Position numbers and translations under genes: made by a program. Below the pieces are notes generated by a model. That model was not told the origin of the DNA, searched no databases, and was given only the letters and a program-made list of their open reading frames with translations. A DNA stretch of 64,000 bases, taken from Rubrivivax sp965249635 (lineage in GTDB: Bacteria; Pseudomonadota; Gammaproteobacteria; Burkholderiales; Burkholderiaceae_C). Positions 34,299 through 43,458 of the stretch are shown piece after piece; position 1 is the first letter of the stretch, and each line of letters begins with the position of its first letter. The DNA lies in the NCBI GenBank assembly GCA_965249635.1, contig OZ252248.1, positions 62,001-126,000 of the forward strand, written 5' to 3'.

Positions 34299-35768
34299 GT
34301 GTCTCTCTCGATCCGCCGCCACGACCTTCTGCCGGGCCAAAACTTCATTGGCCGCTGGTGCGATGCCCAAGACGGCCGACGCTTTGACGTGACTGACCCA
34401 GCCACCGACGCCGTCTTTGCGAGCGTTCCCGACAGCGGCGCGGCCGACGCCCGCGCTGCGCTTGACGCTGCGCACACCGCGTTTGCCGTGTGGCGCGCCG
34501 TGCCGGCCAAGCAGCGCGCGCAGATCATCAAGCGCTGGAACGACCTGATCGTTGCGAACCAGGAAGACCTGGGGCGTTTGATCTCGCGTGAGCAGGGCAA
34601 GCCGCTCGCCGAAGGACGCGGCGAGGTGGCTTACGCGTCGAGCTATGTCGAGTGGTTCGCCGAAGAAGCAACGCGCGCCAACGGTGACGTGATTCCCGCG
34701 CCCGTGGTGGGCCGGCGCATGTTTGCCTTGAAGGAGCCGGTGGGCGTGGTCGCCGTGATCACGCCGTGGAACTTTCCGGCCGCGATGATCGCGCGCAAGA
34801 TCGCGCCTGCGCTGGCCGCGGGTTGCACGGTGGTTGCCAAGCCGGCCGAGGACACGCCGCTCACATCGTTGGCGCTCGTCAAGCTTGCCGAGGAGGCGGG
34901 CGTGCCCGCTGGTGTGCTGAACATCGTGACCGCGTCGCGCCAGCGTGCGGCCGAGGTGGTCGACGTCTGGCTCGACGATTCGCGGGTGCGCAAGATCAGC
35001 TTCACCGGCTCGACACCTGTGGGCAAGCACCTCGCACGCCGCAGTGCCGACACGCTGAAGAAGCTGTCGCTCGAACTCGGCGGTAACGCGCCCTTTATCG
35101 TCTTCGACGATGCCGATCTTGACGCGGCAGTCGACGGGCTGATGGCGGGCAAGTTCCGCAACGGCGGCCAGACCTGCGTCAGCCCGAACCGGGTGTTTGT
35201 GCAGGCGGGCGTTCACGACCGCTTCGTCGACAAGCTCGGTGCGCGCATCGCCGCGTTGAAGGTGGGGCCGGCCAGCGACGAGCGCTCGCAGATCGGGCCG
35301 ATGATCAATGCGAAGGCCATCGACAAGATCGAACGCCACATCAAGGATGCCCTCGATGGCGGCGCACGCGTGGTCGTTGGAGGCCGGCGTCTGACCGCGC
35401 TGGGCCCCAATTTCTTTGCGCCCACGCTGTTGGTCGCCGCTGACGCCACGATGGCTTGTTCCTGCGAAGAGACCTTCGGCCCGGTTGTGCCGGTGACGCG
35501 CTTCGAGACCGAGGCCGAGGTTGTCGCCGCCGCCAACGGCACGCCTTTCGGCCTGGCTGCGTACTTCTACTCGCAGGACGTGTCGCGCATCTGGCGCATC
35601 GCCGAAGCGCTTGAGACCGGGCTGGTCGGTGTCAATGAAGGCGCGCTCGCCGCCGAGGCGGCACCATTCGGCGGCGTGAAGGAGTCGGGCTACGGCCGCG
35701 AGGGCTCGGTGCACGGCCTGGACGACTACATGAGCCTGAAGTACGTCTGCCAGGGCAACCTGCGCTGA
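34299..35768 (+). CDS. Succinate-semialdehyde dehydrogenase-like ALDH (GabD type)
   Basis: A 489-residue aldehyde dehydrogenase with a GTG start one base after the preceding stop. ITPWNFPAAMIARKIAPALA is the NAD-binding entry; the catalytic Glu is in LSLELGGNAPFIVFDDADLD, and the nucleophile Cys in GGQTCVSPNRVFVQAG. EETFGPVVPVTRF and PFGGVKESGYGREGS are typical of GabD. It would oxidise a semialdehyde, such as succinate or a longer omega-oxo acid made by a transaminase or phospho-lyase. Chain length cannot be told. Confidence 0.9.
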   Translation: MSLSIRRHDLLPGQNFIGRWCDAQDGRRFDVTDPATDAVFASVPDSGAADARAALDAAHTAFAVWRAVPAKQRAQIIKRWNDLIVANQEDLGRLISREQGKPLAEGRGEVAYASSYVEWFAEEATRANGDVIPAPVVGRRMFALKEPVGVVAVITPWNFPAAMIARKIAPALAAGCTVVAKPAEDTPLTSLALVKLAEEAGVPAGVLNIVTASRQRAAEVVDVWLDDSRVRKISFTGSTPVGKHLARRSADTLKKLSLELGGNAPFIVFDDADLDAAVDGLMAGKFRNGGQTCVSPNRVFVQAGVHDRFVDKLGARIAALKVGPASDERSQIGPMINAKAIDKIERHIKDALDGGARVVVGGRRLTALGPNFFAPTLLVAADATMACSCEETFGPVVPVTRFETEAEVVAAANGTPFGLAAYFYSQDVSRIWRIAEALETGLVGVNEGALAAEAAPFGGVKESGYGREGSVHGLDDYMSLKYVCQGNLR

Positions 35769-35773
35769 ACGCG

Positions 35774-37255
35774 ATGAACACCTCCGTCATCGAGCGCCTC
35801 GCCAGCGCCGGCCGGTTGGACCGCGCCTTTATTGACGGCGATTGGGTGCTGCCCTTAGGGCAGGAGCGCAGCGCCGTCATCGACCCGTCGACGGAGGAGC
35901 GCGTCGCGGAGATCATGCTGGGCAACGCGCAGGACGTAGCGGCGGCCGTGGCCGCGGCGCGGCGCGCCTTCGCGAGCTGGTCAGCGAGTACCTCCCAGCG
36001 CCGGGCCGCGCTTTTGGACCGCATCCACAGCCTGATCCTGGAGCGCAGCGAAGCGTTCGCACAGGCCATTTCGCAGGAGATGGGTTGCGCCATCACCGTG
36101 GCGCGCGGTGCCCAGGTGCCCATTGCTGCACAGCACATCCGTGTAGCCAGCGACTTGGCAGCGAACTATCCCTTCCTTGCGCATCGTGGCAGCACGGCCA
36201 TCCAGCGCGAGGCCATCGGCGTGTGCGGCCTGATCACACCCTGGAACTGGCCGCTCTACCAGATTACCGCGAAGGTGGGTCCAGCGCTCGCTGCGGGCTG
36301 CACCGTGGTCCTGAAGCCCAGTGAGCTGTCGCCGCTGAGTGCGCTGCTGTTCGCCGAAGTGATGAACGACGCGGGCGTGCCGGCCGGTGTGTTCAACCTG
36401 GTCAACGGTACCGGGCCCGAGGTCGGTGCGGCGCTGGCTGCGCACCCCGATGTGGACATGATCTCAATCACCGGCTCCACCCGAGCCGGCGTGCTCGTGG
36501 CGCAGGCGGCCGCGCCGACCGTCAAGCGCGTGGCCCAGGAACTCGGCGGCAAATCGCCCAACGTCATCCTGCCGGATGCCGACTTCGCACGTGCCATAGC
36601 GGCCGCAGTGACCTCGGGCATGCGCAATGTCGGCCAGTCGTGCAGCGCCCCTACGCGCATCATCGTCCCGCACAAACGCTTGGCGGAGGTCGAGCGACTT
36701 GCTTGCGAGACGGCCTCTGCCTTCGTCGTGGGCGATCCGCGCTCGCCGCAGACCACGCATGGGCCGGTGGCCAACCGCGCGCAGTTCAACCGTGTGCAGG
36801 AAATGATCGGTGTCGGCATCGCGGAAGGCGCGCGTCTTGTTTTTGGCGGCCCCGGCAGGCCGCAGGGGCTGGAGCGTGGGTTCTACGTGCGTCCGACTTT
36901 GTTCTCCGATGTGCAGCCGCACATGCAGATCGCGCAGGAAGAGATCTTCGGCCCGGTGTTGGTGATCATCACCTACGACAGCGTGGACGAGGCGGTGGAG
37001 ATCGCCAACGGCACGGTGTATGGGCTGGGCGCACATGTCCAGGGGCAGGATCTGGCTGCAGCGCGCGCCGTGGCTGCGCGAATCCGGTCCGGACAGGTGC
37101 ACATCAACAACCCGCCCTGGAGCCCCGATGCGCCCTTCGGTGGCTACAAGCGCTCGGGCAACGGGCGCGAATACGGCGTCGAAGGCCTGGAGGAATACCT
37201 CGAAACCAAGGCCATTCTTGGCTACGGAGATGGCCCGGCGCGGGTTGCTGCCTGA
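35774..37255 (+). CDS. NAD-dependent aldehyde dehydrogenase
   Basis: A 493-residue ALDH of a branch different from the GabD-like neighbour. ITPWNWPLYQITAKVGPALA, the catalytic Glu in AQELGGKSPNVILPDADFAR, and the Cys in VGQSCSAPTRIIVPHK are seen. The end is FGGYKRSGNGREYGVEGLEE. It lies 5 bases after the first ALDH gene. Two ALDHs in one operon suggest two aldehyde steps in one pathway, or a broad-range safeguard. Confidence 0.9.
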   Translation: MNTSVIERLASAGRLDRAFIDGDWVLPLGQERSAVIDPSTEERVAEIMLGNAQDVAAAVAAARRAFASWSASTSQRRAALLDRIHSLILERSEAFAQAISQEMGCAITVARGAQVPIAAQHIRVASDLAANYPFLAHRGSTAIQREAIGVCGLITPWNWPLYQITAKVGPALAAGCTVVLKPSELSPLSALLFAEVMNDAGVPAGVFNLVNGTGPEVGAALAAHPDVDMISITGSTRAGVLVAQAAAPTVKRVAQELGGKSPNVILPDADFARAIAAAVTSGMRNVGQSCSAPTRIIVPHKRLAEVERLACETASAFVVGDPRSPQTTHGPVANRAQFNRVQEMIGVGIAEGARLVFGGPGRPQGLERGFYVRPTLFSDVQPHMQIAQEEIFGPVLVIITYDSVDEAVEIANGTVYGLGAHVQGQDLAAARAVAARIRSGQVHINNPPWSPDAPFGGYKRSGNGREYGVEGLEEYLETKAILGYGDGPARVAA

Positions 37256-37301
37256 GGGCGTCAACGAAGACAGATACCCACAATTCAAAGGACCAACGAC
37301 C

Positions 37302-38021
37302 ATGACCGTGGCTCTGCTGCTGCACCGCGCCGATGGCGCGCAGCCATCGACCTCTTTTCGCCAGGCCGCGTTCGGCGCAGCCGACCCCTTCGCGCGTCAA
37401 CGCGAAATCGCCTGGGATGGGCCCAGCGCGATGAGCGTCGGTCGCATCAGCTTCAGTGGTGAGGTCGATGTCGCGCACTATCCGCACACCGAGACGATCG
37501 TCGTCGTGGAGGGCTCACTCAGCCTGAGGACTGCTGACGCCGCGCCGCTGGTGTTGCGACGCGGCGAAGGTGCCGTCATCGCCCGTGGCACGGCGCTTCG
37601 CATCCAGTCCGCAGTACGCAGTCTGATTGTGTTTTGTGCTGCTGAGGCCGAGCTGTCCAACCAGCCCGGCGTCACACCGCTGCGCGCTGACGCGAACTTC
37701 AAGCCGTCCAACTCGCTGCCGGCGGAGGTGCTGCTGGGCCCGGCCCCGCAGTGCCGCAGCGACAACGTCTTCAAGGACGAGTTGACAGGGGTCCAGGTCG
37801 GAATCTGGGATTCGACGCCGTACCACCGGATCGTGCGCGCTCATCGCCTCAACGAGTTCATGTACCTGCTGGATGGCAGCGTGCGGTTTGCGGCACCTGA
37901 TGGCAATGTGCTGTCCGCTGTCACCGGCGATGCGCTGTTCGTACCCCAGGGCACCCCGATCGGCTGGGAAAGCAGCGATCGCGTGGCGAAGTTCTACGTG
38001 TGCCAAACCGTGCCTGCTTGA
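37302..38021 (+). CDS. Bicupin (DUF861-like) protein
   Basis: A 239-residue protein with two cupin barrels. The first has HYPHTETIVVVEGSLSLRTA, the second RAHRLNEFMYLLDGSVRFAA, with GDALFVPQGTPIGWESS at the end. These resemble Cupin_3/DUF861 proteins placed in many catabolic operons for amines, purines and ureides. Metal ligands are only partly apparent. The start at 37302 was chosen because the upstream frame overlaps the ALDH gene. Confidence 0.8.
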   Translation: MTVALLLHRADGAQPSTSFRQAAFGAADPFARQREIAWDGPSAMSVGRISFSGEVDVAHYPHTETIVVVEGSLSLRTADAAPLVLRRGEGAVIARGTALRIQSAVRSLIVFCAAEAELSNQPGVTPLRADANFKPSNSLPAEVLLGPAPQCRSDNVFKDELTGVQVGIWDSTPYHRIVRAHRLNEFMYLLDGSVRFAAPDGNVLSAVTGDALFVPQGTPIGWESSDRVAKFYVCQTVPA

Positions 38022-38042
38022 AACGACGATCGAACCCCAGCC

Positions 38043-39380
38043 ATGTCACTGCCATTGCCCCTGCCCCTGCGCCTTGTCGAGTCTTCGCCCCGTTTGCCAG
38101 CCCACGCCGACGCCGTCGTGATCGGCGGCGGCATCATCGGCGCCTTCACCGCCTACTACCTGGCCCAGCGCGGGCTGTCGGTTGCCCTGGTCGAAAAGGG
38201 CCTCATTGGTGCCGAACAATCGAGCCGCAACTGGGGCTGGTGCCGCCAGCAGAACCGCGACGCACGCGAACTGCCCATGGCCACCCGCAGCCTGGAGCTG
38301 TGGGATCAGTTTGCCGCCGAGAGCGGCGAAGACACGGGCTTCAAGCGCTGCGGCTTGCTGTACCTCAGCGATGACGAAGCCCAGATCGCCGTCTGGGCCA
38401 AGTGGGGCGACTTCGCGAAGACAGCTGGCGTGACCACGCACATGTTGAGCAGCCGCGAGGCATCTGAGCGCGGGCAGGCGACCGGCCGCGCTTGGACAGG
38501 CGGCGTCTTCTCCCCCACCGATGGCACGGCCGATACGGCCAAGGCGGCTCCGGCCGTCGCCGCCGCTCTGATGAAACTCGGCGGCACCGTCCACCAGAAC
38601 TGCGCCGCGCGTGGCATCGAAATGGAGGGCGGCCGACTCAGCGGCGTGGTCACCGAAGCAGGCGCCATCAAGACCCGCACCGCCGTGCTCGCAGGCGGTG
38701 CCTGGGCCTCCTCGTTCTGCAACCAGCTCGGCGTGAATTTTCCGGTGGCCACGATTCGCCAATCGATCGTCCGTCTGGCGCCGGTCGAACAGCAAGTCCC
38801 GGCTGCCATGATCAGCCCGCGCGTGGCCATCACCCAGCGCCCGGACGGCCACTTCATCCTGGCCATCACCGGCCGTGGGCGCGCCGATCCCTCAGCGCAG
38901 CTGCTGCGCTTCGCGCCGCAGTTCATCCCGATGTTTGCCAAGCGCTGGCGCAACGTGTTTCCCGGCGGCCTGGAAGGCATCCGCTGGGGTCACGAAACAC
39001 GAGCCAAGTGGAAGCTTGACGCGCCCACGCCCATGGAACGGGCGCGCATCCTCGACCCGAAGCCCGACCCCGCGGGTGTGCGCGAAATCCACCGCCGCGC
39101 GGTCGATTTGTTGCCTGCGTTGCGCGAAGCCAGCGTCGTCAATACGTGGGCTGGTTACATCGACAGCACGCCCGACGGTGTGCCGGGTATTGGTGAGCTG
39201 CCGCAAGTTCCGGGGCTCATTCTTGCTGCGGGCTTTTCGGGCCACGGCTTTGGCATCGGCCCCGGCGCTGGCCACATGATTGCGGACTTGGTGTCCGGGG
39301 CCAAGCCGATCTTTGATCCCGCGCCTTTCGACCCGGCCCGGTTCAAGGAGTCGATGTGGGGCAAGGTCGCTGATTTCTAG
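38043..39380 (+). CDS. FAD-dependent oxidoreductase (DadA-like)
   Basis: A 445-residue DAO-fold enzyme, the second in this operon. The FAD site is DAVVIGGGIIGAFTAYYLAQ then RGLSVALVEKGLIGAEQSSR, followed by NWGWCRQQNRDARELPMATR. The end VPGLILAAGFSGHGFGIGPG is a typical FAD contact. It differs from the first enzyme in its substrate region, so it likely acts on another amine or D-amino acid. It follows the cupin gene by 21 bases. Confidence 0.88.
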   Translation: MSLPLPLPLRLVESSPRLPAHADAVVIGGGIIGAFTAYYLAQRGLSVALVEKGLIGAEQSSRNWGWCRQQNRDARELPMATRSLELWDQFAAESGEDTGFKRCGLLYLSDDEAQIAVWAKWGDFAKTAGVTTHMLSSREASERGQATGRAWTGGVFSPTDGTADTAKAAPAVAAALMKLGGTVHQNCAARGIEMEGGRLSGVVTEAGAIKTRTAVLAGGAWASSFCNQLGVNFPVATIRQSIVRLAPVEQQVPAAMISPRVAITQRPDGHFILAITGRGRADPSAQLLRFAPQFIPMFAKRWRNVFPGGLEGIRWGHETRAKWKLDAPTPMERARILDPKPDPAGVREIHRRAVDLLPALREASVVNTWAGYIDSTPDGVPGIGELPQVPGLILAAGFSGHGFGIGPGAGHMIADLVSGAKPIFDPAPFDPARFKESMWGKVADF

Positions 39381-39587
39381 GCTGGTTCGGCATTTGCCGC
39401 AGCATGCTGCAACCACGACCTTGGTATTCAAGGTCAGGCGAAGCAAAGTTCCGACAGGCGTGTCGATTGAAGTTGATTCCACTCGCGGCTGACGCGAAAG
39501 CGGCATCTTTGCGGCCGCCAGATTCCTAGACTCGTAGCCGCGCCTACCAGTGGATCTGGCCATGACATTCAAACCCAAATTCGGCTT

Positions 39588-40628
39588 ATGACCGCGTTGA
39601 GCACAACCGCGCCCAATCTGGCGCCCGCAGCGGTGGAGGCCATGGTCCTCCACTTCTACGGCATGGAGGGCTCCGCGCAGCCGCTGGCCGGCGAGCGTGA
39701 CCAGAACTGCCTGGTGCAGGCAGCGGATGGCAGTCGCTACGTCTTCAAGATCAGCAATCCGTCTGAGCCGCCCGAGGTTGTCGACTTCCAGATCGCGGCG
39801 CTCAACCACATCGCCCGCATGTCGCCGGGCCAGCCCGTGCCGCGCGTCGTGAGGACGCTGGAAGGGCACACACACGGCACGATTGCGCTGCCTAGCGGCC
39901 TACAGACCCGCGTGCGGATGCTGACCTACCTGGACGGCATCCAGATCCGCGAAACCGAACGCACTGCTGCACAGCGGCGCGCCATGGGCAGCGGCCTGGC
40001 CGGCTTGAACCTCGCGCTGCGCGGTTTCGCGCACCCGGGCGCGTCGCATGACCTGCTGTGGAACGTGGCCACGGCGCATCGCCTGACCGAACAGCTTGAC
40101 AGTCTTGTGGATGCCCAGCGCCGCGCCCTGGCCCAGACGTTCATGACGCGCTTTACAACGCACGTGCTGCCGCGCCTGCCGTCGCTGCGGGCTCAGGTTG
40201 TCCACAACGACTACCACCTCTACAACGTGCTGGTGGACCCCGAGGATCAGGCGCGCATCGTCGGCATCATCGACTTCGGCGACATGGTGCAAGCACCGCT
40301 TGTTGGCGAGGTGGCAACAGCTGCTGCTTTCCACATGGCCGGCTGCCCCGACCCCTTCGAGGGGCCGGCCCAGTTCGTGGGCGCTTACCACGCTGTGCTG
40401 CCCCTGACGGGTGCCGAAGAGGAGGTCGTCGCTGATCTGATGGCGACGCGCCAGCTCGTCACGGCGTTGATCTCCGAATGGCGCGCTGCGCGCTACCCCG
40501 ATAACCGCGCCTACATCATGCGACACAACCCCGCCGCTTGGGAGGCCCTGTCCCAGATGGCCGATCTGTCCCGCAACACCGCACGCGACCGCCTGTTGGC
40601 GGGTCTTAAAACTGGAGTTCATGAATGA
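39588..40628 (+). CDS. APH-fold kinase, hydroxylysine-kinase-like
   Basis: A 346-residue aminoglycoside-phosphotransferase-fold protein. The catalytic loop is VVHNDYHLYNVLVDPEDQAR, with HNDYHLYN in place of HGDLHxxN, and the metal-binding IGIIDFGDM-type motif is seen in VGIIDFGDMVQAPLVGE. The phosphate-loop region is QNCLVQAADGSRYVFKISNP. It overlaps the next gene by 4 bases, a class III aminotransferase of the phospho-lyase branch. The animal pair HYKK plus PHYKPL has this same combination, so the kinase may phosphorylate a hydroxyl group that the neighbour then eliminates. Confidence 0.82.
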   Translation: MTALSTTAPNLAPAAVEAMVLHFYGMEGSAQPLAGERDQNCLVQAADGSRYVFKISNPSEPPEVVDFQIAALNHIARMSPGQPVPRVVRTLEGHTHGTIALPSGLQTRVRMLTYLDGIQIRETERTAAQRRAMGSGLAGLNLALRGFAHPGASHDLLWNVATAHRLTEQLDSLVDAQRRALAQTFMTRFTTHVLPRLPSLRAQVVHNDYHLYNVLVDPEDQARIVGIIDFGDMVQAPLVGEVATAAAFHMAGCPDPFEGPAQFVGAYHAVLPLTGAEEEVVADLMATRQLVTALISEWRAARYPDNRAYIMRHNPAAWEALSQMADLSRNTARDRLLAGLKTGVHE

Positions 40629-41968
40629 AGAGCACGACCGACCTCAACATGGTCAACGCCTACATCCCGGGCCGCGCCAATGTGAGCCCGACTACCGCCG
40701 CGATGATCGCGCGCCGCGATGCATTGCTCGGTCCGGCCTACCGCCTGATGTACGAGCGGCCGCTGCATATCGTCAAGGGCGAAGGCGCCTGGCTGATCGA
40801 CCCGCAAGGGCGCCGCTATCTCGACGCGTACAACAACGTCACGTCGCTCGGGCATTGCCACCCGGCGGTCACCGAGGCGATCTGCCAGCAGGTGCAGACA
40901 CTGGCCACCAACACGCGCTACCTGCACGACTCGATCCTGGAGCTGGCTGAGCGTCTGCTTGCCACCGTGCCGCAGACTCAGTTGGCCCACCTGATGCTGA
41001 CCTGCACGGGTAGCGAGGCAAACGACCTGGCCTATCGCATCGCCAAAGTCCGCACCGGTGGCACCGGCATCATCGTGACCGACACCGCGTACCACGGCAT
41101 CACCGACAGCGTCTCGAAGTTTTCGCCCTCGCTGGGCGTGACCGTCGATCTGGGCGAGCATGTGCGCCTGGTGCCGGCGCCACGCCTGTATCACGCCGGG
41201 GGCATTGACCTGGGTCAGCGCTTCGCCCGCGACGTCGAGGCGGCCATCGCCGACCTGCAGCGCCACGGCATCAAGCCTGCCATGCTGATCGTCGATTCCC
41301 TGTTCACCAGCGATGGCATCCTCCCCGGGCCGGCCGGCTTCCTCAAGGGCGCGGCCGATGCCATCAAGCGGGCCGGTGGCCTGTTCATCGCCGACGAAGT
41401 GCAACCCGGCTTCGGCCGCACCGGCGAATACCTTTGGGGCTTTCAGCGCCATGGTGTCGTGCCCGACATCGTCACGATGGGCAAGCCGATGGGCAACGGC
41501 CAACCGATTGCGGGCCTGCTTGCAACCGCCGACGTCCTGGCAGATTTCGGGAGGACCTCGCGCTACTTCAACACCTTTGCAGGCAACACCGTCTCCTGTG
41601 TGGCGGCGCTGGCGGTGCTGGACACGATTGAACGTGACCGGCTGGTGCAGCATGCTGCCCAGGTGGGCAAGTTGCTTCTCGACGGCATCGCCTCGCTGGC
41701 CGTCCGGCACGAGGCCATAGGCGATGTGCGCGGCGCGGGGTTCTTTGTGGGCGTCGAACTCGTCAGCGACCGGGCCTCGCGAGCACCGGATCGCGAGCTC
41801 ACGAGCCAGGTGGTCAATCGGATGCGCGACAAGGGCGTGCTGATCAGTGCCTGCGCGATGGGACACAACGTGCTCAAGATCAGGCCGCCGCTGGTCCTGA
41901 CTGCAGAACAGGCCGGCCTTGTCATCCAGGCGCTGGACGAATCGCTCAGCGAGTCGCGAACGGCCTGA
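40625..41968 (+). CDS. Class III aminotransferase-fold enzyme, phospho-lyase-like (AGXT2L/PHYKPL type)
   Basis: A 447-residue PLP enzyme. The cofactor lysine is in DIVTMGKPMGNGQPIAGLLA; the MGKPMGNG signature is characteristic of ethanolamine-phosphate and 5-phosphohydroxylysine phospho-lyases rather than ordinary transaminases. GSEANDLAYRIAKVRTGG and LFIADEVQPGFGRTGEYLWG are the other family blocks. These enzymes split a phosphorylated amino alcohol into phosphate, ammonia and an aldehyde. It is coupled to the kinase gene and would feed the aldehyde dehydrogenases upstream. The substrate is inferred, not shown. Confidence 0.85.
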   Translation: MKSTTDLNMVNAYIPGRANVSPTTAAMIARRDALLGPAYRLMYERPLHIVKGEGAWLIDPQGRRYLDAYNNVTSLGHCHPAVTEAICQQVQTLATNTRYLHDSILELAERLLATVPQTQLAHLMLTCTGSEANDLAYRIAKVRTGGTGIIVTDTAYHGITDSVSKFSPSLGVTVDLGEHVRLVPAPRLYHAGGIDLGQRFARDVEAAIADLQRHGIKPAMLIVDSLFTSDGILPGPAGFLKGAADAIKRAGGLFIADEVQPGFGRTGEYLWGFQRHGVVPDIVTMGKPMGNGQPIAGLLATADVLADFGRTSRYFNTFAGNTVSCVAALAVLDTIERDRLVQHAAQVGKLLLDGIASLAVRHEAIGDVRGAGFFVGVELVSDRASRAPDRELTSQVVNRMRDKGVLISACAMGHNVLKIRPPLVLTAEQAGLVIQALDESLSESRTA

Positions 41969-42009
41969 TCGAACGGTGGCTGCATCAACCTCTGGCACTA
42001 TCGTTGCTT

Positions 42010-42510
42010 ATGAACGTAGCCATGCCCCTCGATCGCTTCGACCTCAAGATCCTTGCGCACCTCGAGCGTGAGGGTCGCTGCTCGAATGTCGAGTTGGCCG
42101 ATGCTGTGGGCCTGAGTCAGAGCCCGTGTCTCGTGCGGACGAAGCGGCTGCAGGAAACCGGCGTGATCCGCGGCTATGGCGCAAACATTGCGCTCGAGAA
42201 GCTGGGCAATTGCGTGAGCATCTTTTCCGAGGTGACGATTGGCAGCCATCGGCCTGCGGACTTCCGCAAGTTTGAAGAATCCGTTGATCGTCACCACGAA
42301 ATCGTCGAGTGGTTTAACGTCAGCGGCGGCTACGACTATCTGTTGAAGATCGTGGCGCCGAACGTCGGCCATTTTCAGGAGCTGATGGAGCGCCTGCTGC
42401 AGGAAGACATGGGGATCGAGAAGTTCACGAGCCGCATCGTCTTGCGGCAGTCATCCGGCAGGAGGACGTATCCGCTCCATCTCATCGCAGGGCAGTTCCT
42501 GCGCACCTGA
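42010..42510 (+). CDS. Lrp/AsnC family transcriptional regulator (second copy)
   Basis: A 166-residue Lrp-type regulator. The DNA-binding part is RFDLKILAHLEREGRCSNVE, LADAVGLSQSPCLVRTKRLQ; the effector domain has SVFSEVTIG-type strands and NVSGGYDYLLKIVAPNVGHF. It starts 41 bases after the phospho-lyase-like gene, at ATG 42010; a TTG at 42004 and an ATG at 42022 are alternatives. It is a close relative of the Lrp at 22446, and both stand at the ends of catabolic gene groups, so the two may cross-regulate. Confidence 0.92.
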   Translation: MNVAMPLDRFDLKILAHLEREGRCSNVELADAVGLSQSPCLVRTKRLQETGVIRGYGANIALEKLGNCVSIFSEVTIGSHRPADFRKFEESVDRHHEIVEWFNVSGGYDYLLKIVAPNVGHFQELMERLLQEDMGIEKFTSRIVLRQSSGRRTYPLHLIAGQFLRT

Positions 42511-42518
42511 GGGCCTGA

Positions 42519-43451
42519 TCAGTAGCCTCGGGCACGATCGACCAGACCCACCAGCGGCTCGCCGCGTGCATGGCGGCGCAGGTTGTCGATGACGACGCGC
42601 GCGGCCGTTTGCGGCTGCGTCATGCTGGCGATGTGCGGCGTGATCTGCACGCGCGGATGTGACCAAAGCGGGTCGGTTTCGGGAAGCGGCTCCGGGTCGG
42701 TGACGTCGAGCACGGCCTCGGCCAGCTGGCCAGCGTCGAGCGCGCGCAGCAGGTCGGCGGCGACGAGCTGCGGCCCACGGCCCACGTGCACCACACACGC
42801 GCTGCGCGGCAGCTTGGCGAACAGCGCCGCATTCAACAGGCCCCGCGTGGCGTTGGTCAGCGGCAGCAGGCACACGAGGATCTGCGTGCGCGCGAGGAAG
42901 CCGTCGAGTTGGTCGTCGCCAGCATGGCAGCGCACGCCCGGAAGGTCGCGGCGCGAACGGCTCCAGCCGGCGGCGTCGAAGCCGAGTGCGACCAGCTGCG
43001 CCAGCACCGCCTGCCCGAGCGAGCCCAGGCCCAACACGCCCACGCAGCACTCCGCCGCCGTGCGCACTTGCAGCGGCTGCCACTGCCGTTGCTGCTGGGC
43101 GCGTCGGTAGGCGGGCATGTCGCGGTGCAGGTCGAGCACGGCGTGCGTCACGTACTCCACCATGCCCTGCACGATGCCGGGTTCCACCATGCGCACCACG
43201 GTCAGCTGAGGCGGCAGCGCTGCGAAGTCGAACTGGTCGACACCAGCGCCAGTGGAGAACAGCAGCTCCAGGTTTGGGAACTGCGCACCCAGGTCGGCCG
43301 GTGGCACCCAGGCGGCTAGGTAGCGCACGTCGTGCGCGACACCGATATCGGGCCAGAGCCGGAAGTCGATCTGCGGAGCGTCGTGGCGGAAGATTTCGGC
43401 CCATTGCCGGCCGCGTTGCGCGTCGGCTTTGTAGACAAAAGCCGGCCGCAT
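42519..43451 (-). CDS. D-isomer-specific 2-hydroxyacid dehydrogenase (GhrA-like)
   Basis: A 310-residue NAD(P)-dependent dehydrogenase of the glyoxylate/hydroxypyruvate reductase A type. The Rossmann motif is VGVLGLGSLGQAVLAQLVAL. The catalytic Arg is in VVHVGRGPQLVAADLL, the Glu in DVTDPEPLPETDPLWSHPRV and the His in ITPHIASMTQPQTAARV. I chose the ATG at 43451; the longer frame overlaps the GNAT gene. It lies convergent with the Lrp gene (8-base gap) and 7 bases after the GNAT gene, so it is co-transcribed with the latter. Confidence 0.9.
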   Translation of the reverse strand: MRPAFVYKADAQRGRQWAEIFRHDAPQIDFRLWPDIGVAHDVRYLAAWVPPADLGAQFPNLELLFSTGAGVDQFDFAALPPQLTVVRMVEPGIVQGMVEYVTHAVLDLHRDMPAYRRAQQQRQWQPLQVRTAAECCVGVLGLGSLGQAVLAQLVALGFDAAGWSRSRRDLPGVRCHAGDDQLDGFLARTQILVCLLPLTNATRGLLNAALFAKLPRSACVVHVGRGPQLVAADLLRALDAGQLAEAVLDVTDPEPLPETDPLWSHPRVQITPHIASMTQPQTAARVVIDNLRRHARGEPLVGLVDRARGY

Positions 43452-43458
43452 CAGCGCC

